From the NCBI GenBank assembly GCA_961205875.1, contig OY540819.1:9736501-9800500 (forward strand): a stretch of 64,000 bases of DNA, written 5' to 3'. The stretch is from Sialis fuliginosa (lineage: Eukaryota > Arthropoda > Insecta > Megaloptera > Sialidae). The position numbers and the translations under genes were made by a program. Under the pieces are notes generated by a model that was given only the letters and a program-made list of their open reading frames with translations, ran no database searches and had not been told where the DNA came from. Shown here one piece after another: positions 1-11,247 of this stretch. Within the stretch, counting starts at the first letter, position 1; each line of letters starts with the position of its first letter.

Positions 1-1057
1 TATTTTTTTAAACTTTTTTCTATTTAAGTATATTTAACTAATTTGTAGTCTCTATTTTTATAATATAAGCTTTATTAGTGTAAGATCATATATTAATCTA
101 GTTGATTAATATATGATATAACCTTAATAAATGATGTGTAATTATTTATAACTTATAATTATATTACAATATTAGTTTTATTTTGTTCACGTACCTACAT
201 TTGTCCACTGTGATTTTAATGTTGCATTAAAGAATAGTGAAAAAAAGAATACTATATAAAATGTTGTATATAATATTGGCCCTTTTTAGAGATGGTCATG
301 TACGAAAGGTGGACATTTGGAGATTTCACTATATTTGTTACTAAAAATGTTTCTTTTATTTATAATTTTTTTTTATTGTTATTAGATTAATAAAACTGTG
401 ATTTTAATTTTAGATAGGTGTTTATTTATTGAGTTTTGTATGCTGTGTTTCATCTTTGAAACGTGAGATAAAATACTCGAGAAATTTTATTTTAACATTT
501 TTATCAAACATCTGTTCCGCATTTGTTTAATAAATGAAATGATGATATTTAAATCAGAAAACTTATTTTATATAGATTATGCTGGTACTAATGCAGGTTA
601 AAAATAGACTATGTGACGTTACCAGCATTTTATATAAAAATGTCTATGTTAGATATCGCTGACTTTTCAATAGAACTAATCGAACCCTATAAAACCTTGC
701 TGGTATCACTTTTGAATTTAAAAAAATTAGGGTCGAGTAACTATCAAACTCCAAGGTATCAAAAGAAGTTTAGATAAAAATTCCAAATTTATAGTTTAGA
801 TCTTTTACTGTGATGGACGGTTGACAAAGTGAGATTAATAGGGTTCTGGTCATAATCCTACGGAGCCCAAAAAAAAAGCGATTTTTAGAATTTGTATTGT
901 ATTTTGTTTATAATCGAAGATATGTAAGTAAAATAAATGATGTTTTAAATGGTGCAAGGTTTCAGGTAAGCATATGTTGTGGTATTTGTTTAGTGCTATG
1001 TAAAACTCTTTTTTGATATAAATGCGGCTCTAATGAGCCTTGGTAGAATCAAACTCT
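1..1057. other. AT-rich spacer with a hairpin and a SINE-like tail
   Basis: No gene seen. Positions 85-117 form a hairpin with 14-bp perfect arms (ATCATATATTAATC and its complement) around a 5-base loop. The same 14-bp arms recur in the palindrome at 2.87-3.06 kb. Around 805-870 a 'ggacggttgacaaagtgag ... agggttctgg' stretch resembles the tail of a dispersed lepidopteran repeat, also seen at 18.86 kb. The rest is low-complexity AT. Confidence 0.5.
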
Positions 1058-1677
1058 TTAAAAAGAGTTAGCAACGATATTTCTTTTTTCATTAGCTTCC
1101 TGGTTGAATTCTTCTTCTACAACATTATCTGCCTCATCAATGTTGAATTCTTCATCTTCAAAATTAACGTCATTTCGGTTTATTATAAAATTATGCAAGA
1201 TGCAACAAGCTGTTATCAGTTGAAAATCAGTAATATCGAGGTACTTCAGTCTACGAAATTTGACTTTCAAAAGACCAAATGCCCTTTCAATAATTGATCT
1301 AATAGAGTTGAATTTTCTATTATACAGCCTTTGTGCAGGTGTTAGATGGCCATTATCACGAAATGGTGTCAATACATTTTTCTGTAGTGGATACGCAGAG
1401 TCACGAATTATGTGCATGTACCCCGACAAGAGTCGAATTTCTTCATTGTTCAGTCGATGAAAAATGGGACTATTCCGAAAAACCCTTGCGTCATGCATTT
1501 GCCCTGGCATTCCAACAAAAACATCGATAAAACGTGCTCGATGATCACAAACACCTACAATAAAACGATTTTATTAATATGTTATACATATAACGTTACA
1601 TAAAATAATAGAATACCTTGTAATATAATAGAATGAAATCCTTTTCTATTATAATAATCCACAGGATTTTCTGGTGG
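1058..1677 (-). mobile_element. Harbinger (HARBI1-like) transposase, 3' part
   Basis: Two exons on the minus strand, 1617-1677 and 1058-1554, joined across a 62-bp intron with GT..AG borders, give an uninterrupted frame. It opens with PPENPVDYYNRKGFHSI, runs into GVCDHRARFIDVFVGMPG and HDARVFRNS, and ends in an acidic tail and a stop at 1058. These are hallmark blocks of the PIF/Harbinger DDE nuclease: the second catalytic Asp lies in the RDSAYPL motif and the catalytic Glu in IERAFGLLK, followed by CCILHNFI. The first catalytic Asp, normally in a DGTHI-type motif just before the PPENP block, was not found between 1678 and the TPT1 start at 2118. The copy therefore looks 5'-truncated, although what remains has no stop or frameshift. 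A domesticated host gene with an undetected 5' exon is an alternative. Confidence 0.88.
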
Positions 1678-2117
1678 CTAAAATATTTGTGACATAAATA
1701 ACACAGTTTACCAAAAACCATTTCAATACTCATTTTGCTAATACAAAATATCCAAAGTGACAGTTCTCACAGCTGTTCTTCCCTATTTCCACCATCTTGG
1801 TTAACCAGAGTTGGTGGGGGTAGATTGGCTAAATGCTCCCAATGAGAAGCTGTGAGCTTATAGCCATACTTTACTATCGCGAATACATATTTATTTATAA
1901 ATTACAAAAATTTTGTGGAAAACGTAGATAATATTTAAAATTTGCAGTTATTAAATATCTATTCATCATTATTATTCACAAAATAATAAATAAATTATTC
2001 TGTAAGAATATAACTGGTATGTTATAAATGGAATATCAATTTAATTACAAAATGTTGAATGATTTAAAGGGTATCTGCAATTAAATATATTTATGTACAA
2101 AATTGCAATGTAGGTAG

Positions 2118-4026
2118 ATGTATTTACAGCAAGACTTGATGAAAAAGCATAATTCTAATTTCAAATATGAAGAAAATGCTAAAGATAAATTCATAAGTAA
2201 AACATTATCTTGGATTCTTCGGCATGGAGCACTAAAAGAAGGATTAACGATTGATAATGAAGGTTTTGTAGATATTCAGTCCATTTTAAATTCTCGTTCA
2301 CTAATAAATAAATGTACAGTAGACGACATTCAGAGAGTTGTTCATTTTAACTTGAAGCAACGGTTTTCTATTCGGCAAAATCCAACAACAAAAGCATTAG
2401 AAATAAAGGCTAACCAAGGACACTCAATAGATGTATGTATAGTTTATATTATACAAAAAAATATTTGATATTTTTCATAATAGATTGGTGGGTTAATACT
2501 GACAGTGTGTGGGTGGCCGCTGTCAGAATTATCAAAAATCACGTATATAGTTATTCAGAATAGAGTTTATGTGCATACGTGATTAAAATGCGCATGCGTG
2601 ACTAGAACATTTTTATGTTTATTTTATTTGATAGAATTATTTAACAGTTTGTTGTAGCAGTAATTGAATCCCCGTTTTTAACCTAACCAAATTTAACAAA
2701 CTCAAAACTAATCAACTCGATTCCGCCCCAATAGATTTCCCTAACCAAGGACAGTTAACATACATATTATTAGAGCATCAACTAATAACTATATACGTGA
2801 TTTTTGATAATTCTGACAACAGTCACCCATACATTCCGTATTAACTGATTGTTGTTTCATGATACTATCATATATTAATCTACTGATAGATTAATATATG
2901 ATAGTATCATGAAACAACATTAATCTATCAGTAGATTAATATATGATAGTATCATGAAACAACAATCAGTTAATACGGAATGTATGGGTGACTGTTGTCA
3001 GAATTATCAAAAATCACGTATATAGTTATTAATCTACTGATAGATTAATATATGATAGTACATAACATCAAAGATGACACAGTATACCATTGACAGTTAC
3101 AAGGTGGCCACATCTGAAAATGTCATAGAATATTAATAAGGGGTGTTATAGTCAATAAAAAAAACAATATTTTGTTTTATTTTCATTTTGTTGGCTCTAC
3201 CTGTAAAATATAGTGAATAATACACATGTAGAATAACAAGTCAAAGCCGGTAACATTAAGTGGAAATTATGGTAAAACATGTTTTCTGCATGCTTGCTGT
3301 ATGCATCTTTGGTGTGCAGCCTGACAAACAATTTGTTATATTATATTTTAATGATAATTGTAGTACTACTACTGTCTTATAATTGAACGATTTACTACAT
3401 ACTGTTTTATTGTCGTTACAAAAATTCATACTGAAGTATTTTCTTCAATATAAATCTTTGTAAATTCACATATGTGTGTCCTGAGACTTAAATTTAGATT
3501 CCTACAGTCAATTCTTGTTTTCAACGTATGTATTTTGGTCACTCAGTTCAGTTATGAGTTTATGAAGTATAGTATAATAATTGTACTCTTTTAGACGGTC
3601 ACTTGTTTGAATTTGACGCCTATTACACAGGCAAATAAATATCCTGTGGTAGTACATGGAACTTATTTAAAAAATTGGGATAATATTCGGTTACATGGAT
3701 TAAATCGAATGAAACGACTTCATATTCATTTTGCTTATGACATCCCTAAAAATAAAACAGTACAAAGTGGAATTCGTAGCAATTGTGAAGTTTACATATA
3801 CGTCAATCTAGAAAAAGCTCTTGCAGATGCAATTCAGTTTTATGAATCTTCTAATCAAGTCATTTTAAGTCCAGGAGATGAAAACGGTTTTATAAAACCC
3901 ATTTATTTCTTAAAAGTCATTTCAGCATTAAATGGTAGTTCTTTTATACATTACATTTTCTTGGAAATAATTAACTGATTTTTTTATTAAACTGAATTTT
4001 TTTTAGGTGTTCAAATTTACCCTTAA
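2118..4026 (+). CDS. tRNA 2'-phosphotransferase (TPT1/KptA family)
   Basis: This family removes the splice-junction 2'-phosphate from ligated tRNA by transferring it to NAD+. The CDS is 2118-2432, 3595-3934 and 4007-4026, about 224 aa, close to the usual eukaryotic length. Family motifs are in order: SWILRHGA (catalytic Arg35-His36), KANQGHSI (His102) at the first splice junction, VVHGTYLKNWDNI, and RLHIHFA near residues 146-151. Donor gtatgt at 2433 and acceptor ttttag before 3595 keep phase 0. The last intron, 3935-4006, removes an in-frame extension and ends the protein ALNGVQIYP. If that intron is retained, translation stops at 3978 instead. The start could also be Met8 (2139), because a tttacag acceptor-like string precedes it. 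The stop lies 24 bp before the next gene's ATG. Confidence 0.93.
2784..3030. repeat. 247-bp palindrome inside TPT1 intron 1
   Basis: AATAACTATATACGTGATTT at 2784 is repeated as its reverse complement ending at 3030, and complementarity continues inward through the 'ttctgacaacagtcaccc' block. The core (about 2850-2950) is a hairpin with 33-bp arms around CTGA plus a second half copy. A further related arm lies near 2488-2556 (GTCAGAATTATCAAAAATCA), so 2488-2850 may be a MITE whose right end was duplicated in inverted form. A further hairpin copy lies at about 3031-3060. All of it is in the 1162-bp intron 2433-3594. Confidence 0.85.
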
Positions 4027-4050
4027 TTGAATATAAAAATACATTTCATA

Positions 4051-6475
4051 ATGAACAATCTTAGTAATGGATATTGTTATGTTTGTGCAAGATTCTTACA
4101 AAATGCAGCTTTCGATTTACATATCAACAGTAAGAAACATTATAAAAGTTTAAATAAGGCTAGAATTCTATATGACAATGAAAATTGCGAAGTTCTAATC
4201 AAAGGTATATGTATATATTTTTATTTCTAGAAATTTTACTCCATAGATCATGAAGTGATATAAATCATGTTTTTGTGTTATGAGAACCGACCAGAAGAAA
4301 TTCAAAATGAATTTACTCTTCAGTGGCATAACTAGAATTGAAAGGAAAGGGGGGTTGTAAAAATAATCAAATTTGATATGTTATGTATACATTAGTAGAA
4401 TGTAACTTGGTCGGTTGGAGCCCACCTACATTGTGGGATTTTGCAGACCCTATATATGCTATCTTTAAATAGCTATGGATATCAGAATAGTGAAATTATA
4501 AAATAAATTCAAATTTTGTATAACATCCTAAATTATTATATATTTCAGGTATTAGACCAAACACAACAAAAAATCATATTTACGATTTTGCAAAAAATTT
4601 TGGGATTGTAATATATTATGATTTTAAGCAAAATAATCTTATTTTAAGATATGCAAAACAAGAATCTGTAAAAAGTATTTTATCAGAAAAAAGATATTTT
4701 GAAAGGACTCCATTGGATATAAGTTTATTTTCTAAAAATATAACACAAAATGGTAATATATTATATGTGATATTATTACTGTTCAAATGTACATAACTGT
4801 ATTTTTTTTAGAAACTCAAACTGAAACATTCAAAGATGTTAATTCTATCAAAAATATTCTTGAGAATATAAAAAGTTTTGAAGAGCAAGTGAGTGTTCTT
4901 TTATCAGAACTAAAACCTGTGGAAGGAATAAAAGAAGAACGGTACGGTTCTGTGTGTAGCGACTTGGAAATAATGCTTAACAAGATATTTCCAGGCTGTA
5001 AAGTTCTTCCATTTGGATCAACAGTAACGGGTCTAGATTTTAAAGGAAGTGATATTGATGCCTACATTTACCTACAGAAACAGAATTCTTACAAAGGACC
5101 ATTCTATGTAAATAGTGTTTACCGATGCAAGAACTATTTCTATAAATACCAAGATGTTTTTACTAACGTTGTTTGTATACCTAATGCAAAGACACCGATA
5201 GTTAAATGTCAACATAAAAAAACAGGAATCAATTGCGATTTCAATTTTAAAAATCTGTTGGGTGTTTGCAATAGTTCGTTGATATCGTTTCTCTTTTCTT
5301 TGGATAACAAACTGAAATCAGTTATGATGATTATCAAATATTGGGCAAGATGTCACAATTTCAGTGGAACAGGGAAATTTACAAACTACTCGCTTGTAAT
5401 TCTCTTTATATTTTATTTGCAACAGCCTCAAATGTCAATATTTCCTTCGATAATTTCATTACAGTCTTACCAAGAACACGAGTTACTTCAAGAAGGATGG
5501 AATTGTGGTTTCTTACCTGACGTAAATCTGTTGAATCCAAAGAGAATTGATATAACAATTATCGAGTTGTTATACGGCTTTTTTAATTTTTACGCAACGT
5601 TTGAATTTGCATTTAATGTTCTTAGTCCCTATACTGGTTTACATTATTCAAAAACAATATTCAATAATGTAATATATGTTCCTGAATTGTTTAGAAACTA
5701 TATAGAACTTATGGAATCAGACACACCACAGTTAAATGTGAATACAAACATTTGCTTACAAGATCCTTTTGAACACAATCGGAATTTAACTTCTTCGGTT
5801 TCATCACAATTACTGCTTTCATTTCAAAATCATTGTGAGTGGATGAAAACATTAATCCAAGAAGTAAAAACTACAAATAAACCTGAGACATTATTAACTA
5901 AGATGTTCTTAAAAAAACCTGTTGATAATTTAAATATAAGAAATTCAGTTATTATAAGAGCCAGTATAATGTCGTTAGATAATCTTATGGAAGATGCTGT
6001 TTGCAATGATAATTTATTACGTTCCAAATGGTGTGACTATTTGGAAGAAATCTTAGAGGTTGTATTGTCAAAAGTATTTAAGATGACAGTAGAACAAATA
6101 AAAAAAAAAACTGACGAAGATAGTAGATCGACTGAATTTCATTGCACAGGATATTATCCTACATGGAATGGAAGAAAGAAGATTAAAACTAATGTAAGTA
6201 ATCCCAATGAATACTTTTTACAAACGGAAGTTAGTAAATCTGATATAATGAACGAGAATTACAAGAAATCAAATTGTATTGTTGATTTTAATTTGAATAT
6301 TATTTATTATAAAAATCCAACAAAAGTTATTTTAAATCTCATTAATAAACAAAAGAAACTTCTAACAAATTTCTTTTCATACTATAGTTATCTTGACAAA
6401 GTTTTACCACAATGGGTTGAAAAATGTTTAAGTAATTATAAAGGTTTTTCTGAATGGAATGTACAAAGTACATAG
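4051..6475 (+). CDS. TUT1/Star-PAP-like terminal nucleotidyltransferase
   Basis: Three exons, 4051-4204, 4549-4752 and 4812-6475, give about 673 aa. A C2H2 zinc finger lies at residues 9-30 (C9, C12, H24, H30). Residues about 52-118 could form the RRM found in TUT1. The polymerase-beta-type nucleotidyltransferase core follows: LPFGSTVTG near 186-193, the metal-binding pair GSDIDAY (D200, D202), a third Asp in INCDFNF (about 262), then MMIIKYWARCHNFSGTGKFT typical of the PAP central domain. This order of finger, RRM and NTase fits TUT1/Star-PAP, which uridylates U6 snRNA or adenylates selected mRNAs; substrate choice cannot be read here. An AATAAA lies at 6577. The start codon is the first ATG after the TPT1 stop, and there is almost no room for a separate promoter. 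Confidence 0.85.
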
Positions 6476-9400
6476 TCGAATATTTTATTAATTAAAAAAA
6501 ATTGTAACAAAACTTAAATATTTTATAATGTGTGTTATGTACAAATTGAGAATTACCAGATATTTATTTTATTTAAAATAAAATATTGTAATACATGTAT
6601 TTATATTTTTAGTTAACATGTAAATATCTAAATTGTGTAATAAATAATGAATACATTTTTGTGATTTTTTTAATTTAAAATAAACCCAAAAACTAAAATT
6701 ATGTAAACTTATGATAATCTGTGGTGTGCGTTATACAGTAAGTAAATGAGGCAAGTGCCTGAGGCCCCTACGTAAGCGGGCAGTCCCTAATAACAGATAT
6801 TTCCTTTTATTTATAAAAATGATTATTGAAAGAAAACTTTAAAAAATAGTTTTTAATATACCAGGTGTTCAAAATTTTATGAAGTCTTATTTAGAAAATT
6901 AAGCTGCTTATTAAAAAATGATTCAAACAATAATTTGTTTCTTAATTTTCCCACATAGAATTAAATTCTTAAATATAGGTTTCATTTAAAAAATCTGTTG
7001 GATAAAAAAAAACTTAAACAATCCACAAATAACTAATAAAATAAAGAAAATAAATTATTCATTTTGAGGCTTTAATTTTTGTTTAACTTACAAATATTAA
7101 ATTTAAATTTCGCGCACATATGTATATGCATGTTCAGACAACGGGTGTGTTCCGTATAGGATTTTTTTTGTCAAATAAGGTTGGTAGAAGCGCGCGCACG
7201 ATTTTTTACTTTTGTGTTTCACATCAGCTGTTACATTCAAACAAGAAAAAGTTATTGTTGAAATTGTTATACGTTATCATTAGGATGACCAGATTTTAGT
7301 TTTTGTAAATCCTGAGATGAAAAAGATGATCTTTTATTTTATTTTTGTCGACACCTAAATAACCTTATCTGCATATTTGCGTCCCCTGCTATTTTTGATG
7401 GTCTTTTTTTATATTGTCACCCTAGTTATCATAGATCTAATGGACACAATGGAAAAAGAAAATATTTTGTTTGATGAAGAACACGGGGGTTCAACTCTGT
7501 GTTAAAATATTTTGACAAGCCACTTGTGCTGCCACCTGCTGACTACCTCAAAAAACTCCAATATTCGAAGCGCGAAATTTAAATATATTTTCATTTCAAA
7601 TATGTATTTAATATAATTTAACAGTTTAGATGCAAAATATCGTAACTACAATAAAATATATCACCAAATAAGATATAATTTATTGCAATTACAATATTTT
7701 GCATTTAAACTGTGAATCTGTAATGAAAATAACTGAAATAAAACAAAATATTTTTACAAATATTTATTAACATATGTTTTTAGTTAGCAAGCAAACATAG
7801 GTACATTATAATATTATAATAGAAAAATTTTAAAATATAATTTAAAATTAATTATATGATTTACAATACTTATCATATTTAATTGAGATATTTCACTGGA
7901 AGCAACAAGGTTCAATAAATGATAGAAAGAGAAATATTGAGTGATTTGTAAAATTTCTCGGAAAATTGAAAAAAAAATCAAGAGTAAGCTCAAATTTCAT
8001 AAATAACTAACAGAAGCTCCATTCAAAATCCTGTGAGCAAAATATATTGACTTTATTTTAATATCTTTTACTCGCAGGTACTGAATCATTTCAGGATTTT
8101 ATTTGGAGCTTATTTTACTCTTATGTTATTTATTTAGAAAAGTTGGACTTGCTCTTCGTATTTCTTAATTTGTCAAGGAATATCTTAATATAAAATCTTA
8201 AAACAAATTTTAATATTCATAAAAATGAATTAAGTAACAACTACAACTGCATTATTTCTTATTCAATATTTCATTTTATATCTCAAATAAAAATTCAGGA
8301 CTTCAAACAATTTACATTTGCTAATTAGTATTTTATAAATTATTTACTAACAGTGACTTTTTCTGTATTCATTTAATTTATTATGTTAATCTTTTTTAAA
8401 TTACAACTACATTAAATGTATAACTAAAAAACTATAAGGGTTCCTAGTTTTCTACAGAACCCTAAAAGGAGTCATAAATATCTTCATTATGTGATTAAGA
8501 TCACAAAAAGATCTAATGGAAAAGCAGATTTGATCAAAACTGGATGTTCAGATTTTAATCAAATATAAAAATAAATTTTACATTTTTTAGAATTTCAATA
8601 TAGGTAGGCAACTACATAAGCGTACGAGTATATACCTATAATGCATATTCACAATATGATGATTAATAGATACATATACATTATAAGATTAATGTTAGTA
8701 ATTAATAATATAAAAATTAGCAAATAATACATAAAATATTAATAACTTTGTTGTCTAAACATCAAAAATTTATTGAAAAAAAAAAAAATTAGAGGCAATT
8801 CTTCATTTTTAAAAGCTTGACAATGATTCAGTGAATCGAAAGTTTGTTTGTAATTTTTTTTTTTCAATAAATTGTTGACGTTTAAATCAGAAGTTATTAT
8901 TATTATATTTAATGTCACTACTATTATATTATCATTATCAAGTATATATTGCTGCTGCACGACTTGCCGAATTAAAAATGAGTTGTAATTTTGGTCAATT
9001 ACTAAGGAGATATAAAACACTAATTATATAAATGTAATACATTTCCAACAGCACAAAATGATTTAACAAAGCTGGTTCCTTATTAAATATTGGGAAATGG
9101 GTTTAATAGGCACATGCAGCATTGAGAAATGTATCATTTGGCATAAAAATTCAAAATAAAAGTACATTCCAAACTTAGCAAATGCAGCAACAATATTTTC
9201 AATAACGTAACATTTTTATTATTGATACCATTTAAGTTATATAAACTGCAATCACACCTACTGCTCATACATGCAGTATTATGTAACTTAAAGAATACTA
9301 CTCGTGTAAGTAATAGGTGTGACCGAAGTCGAATCTCGTTTTTGTTACCGTTTGGTTTTATGGTATAAGATAATATCGATGCTTATTACAAAGACTAGCA

Positions 9401-9600
9401 TGTTTTATTATTAATAGTTTAATAATATCATCACGTTTAAAATTTGCAGCAAATCATCGTAAATGCTATTTTTTGTGGTAAAAATATAAAATGTGCTACT
9501 TTTTGCAGCAAAATATCACATGAGAAAATAAAATGTGCTAGTCTTCGACAAGCGTTGGTATATGTACAGAATGTACACATACAAGGTCTGTCTTTATTAA
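6476..9600. other. AT-rich intergenic sequence with dispersed repeats
   Basis: No gene seen. 6720-6790 carries a 'gaggcaagtgcctgaggcccc' stretch that looks like a degenerate interspersed repeat. 7136-7280 is one arm of an inverted repeat whose partner is at 11.0-11.14 kb. 7480-7560 ('acgggggttcaactct') is shared with 22.83 and 23.57 kb. 8435-8480 resembles the 'gggttcc...cagaaccctaaa' repeat tail. Reading frames here, such as one at 8739-9020 on the minus strand, are low-complexity and judged chance. Confidence 0.5.
7136..7280 (+). repeat. Inverted repeat arm, partner at 11.0-11.14 kb
   Basis: The block containing AAATAAGGTTGGTAGAAGCG, the following GCGCGCACGA stretch and 'cttttgtgtt..acat.agctgtt' is present here in plus orientation and at about 11000-11136 in minus orientation, with only scattered differences. 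The two arms are 3.9 kb apart. Confidence 0.75.
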
Positions 9601-10480
9601 CAACGAAACAACACTGGTCCAGATATTGGAGTTTTCTCAGAATTATTGTTGTCCGGTACTATTCTGATGATTTCCAAAGTGAAGATTCTTCTGTAATAAG
9701 AACATAAGTATCTTGATAAAATTGTGAAGTCGTTTTATAAGTATATACATATATTTGATATTATTATAATTACCTTCTTGTTCAAAATCTTGCAGTAAGT
9801 AAATTGATGATATTTTAAAACTGCTTTTGACCTGAAAAAATTAATAATTCAATCAGTATTATACAAGTATTTCAAATATTCAATGCAAGTATCTAATTAT
9901 AAAAATTTGAAAATTACTAAAAAATTGATTTAAATTTGTTAATACTCCATACAATTTCTAAATGAAAATATTTAAAGAAGCAAATATTAGTATAGATTGA
10001 TAAAAATTTAAGTACAGGTAATCAGTATAATCAAATTTGGTTGCAATGAAAAGGGAAATAACAAGCCATGATTTTTATTTATACGTATTCCCATTCAAAC
10101 GTTATTTACACCATAAACTATCTTATTTATTTTATTCTCTTTATCTTTATGTATCATGCCCGTATTATAATGCCCTAAATTAAAGTTAACAGAAATATAG
10201 GAATGTTTCAAGCAAGTTAAAAAAATCTTTATGGTTTTATAAGAAACAATCACATTAAACATAAATTTACGATTTCGATTAAATCTAGTTATTTTCAATA
10301 TTTTTTTTAATTTCAATATACCTAATATGTACCTAGGTATATAATTAATTAAAATTCAAAATAAAGTTTTACTTACTGTTTCAAATTACGAGGTAATGTA
10401 TGAAATTTTACTCCATCTCGTTTTTGATTACACATTACACAATTACAACAATGTTTATAAGCAGTAAACTGATCAGACAT
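9600..10480 (-). CDS. Tentative small minus-strand gene, no family recognised
   Basis: An ATG at 10480 opens MSDQFTAYKHCCNCVMCNQ followed by KRDGVKFHTLPRNLK and reaches a good donor (gtaagt, about 10375). A second candidate exon at about 9776-9832 lies between a strong acceptor (ttttttcag) and gtaatt. A third begins after ttattacag near 9700. Spliced with phase kept, the product is only about 68 aa. The second exon is also open in another frame that ends LWKSSE plus stop, so the true joining is unclear. The closely spaced Cys residues hint at a metal-binding knuckle, but nothing matches a family I can name. It lies head-to-head with the CKAP2-like gene. It could be a pseudogene or chance. Confidence 0.25.
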
Positions 10481-10726
10481 TTTCAAATTACTTAAATTTA
10501 AAATTAGTCTAAACTCAAAGTCGAAACACATTGTTTTTAGCATAATTACCTATTATGCGACTAATACAGAATACAATTGCTACAATCATTTTCAAATGTT
10601 CTAAACAACTGATTCATCTCTCCACCCCTTCGACCCCTTGTAACTGCTTTCTAATATGTAATTTCGTTCGTGATATTTCGTATTTTTTCGTAACGTAAAG
10701 TTTCTACAAACTGTAAAAAATTTTGT

Positions 10727-10895
10727 CTTTTACTTAAATAACATAAATGTAAAGGATATTGCCTATACAAAAATGAAACTAATTTTTTAATCTCGATTTA
10801 ATACTGGTGCTTCCACCTGTCCACTACCTCAAACATGAAATGTGACGTTTACATTGAGAAAAATTTCTCCATTCACAGTCGGTAAGAGTTGGACG
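10727..10895 (+). repeat. Dispersed repeat B, copy 1
   Basis: The block 'ttgcctata', 'tctcgattt', TAATACTGGTGCTTCCACCT, 'tgacgtttacatt' and 'ggtaagagttggac' recurs in reverse complement at 22.83-23.0 kb over about 170 bp, with roughly one difference per six or seven bases by eye. Confidence 0.75.
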
Positions 10896-10999
10896 GCCGT
10901 GATGAAGAAGCTAAGATGTCTATAAAAATAGACATTTCATTTCTATAATTAATTTTTTAAATTATTTAATCCATTAAATTTACTTCAATTAAAATAAAA

Positions 11000-11136
11000 A
11001 CTTTTTATATATGACGTTTCTCTTGTTTATGAAACAGCTGATATGTTGTGGAACACAAAAGTAAAAAAATCGTGCGCGCGCTTCTACCAACCTTATTTGA
11101 CGAAAAAAATTATATACGGAACACACCCAACGTTTC
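11000..11136 (-). repeat. Inverted repeat arm, partner at 7.14-7.28 kb
   Basis: Reverse-complement copy of the 7136-7280 block, including the run of alternating CG around 11070-11080. It ends about 110 bp before the CKAP2-like start codon, so it may lie in that gene's promoter or 5' leader. Confidence 0.75.
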
Positions 11137-11247
11137 CTTTTATTTCAAAATATTCAAATCTGAAACGGTTGAAAACTGACAGTTTGTTAAATTGTCTGAA
11201 TTGCAACTGCTAAGAATTACTTAATTAAATTGAAAAAGAGATTTAAA

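Noticed and set aside
9444..9707. 87-aa plus-strand frame
   Set aside because: Antisense to the tentative minus-strand exons, starts from a non-ATG codon, no family resemblance.
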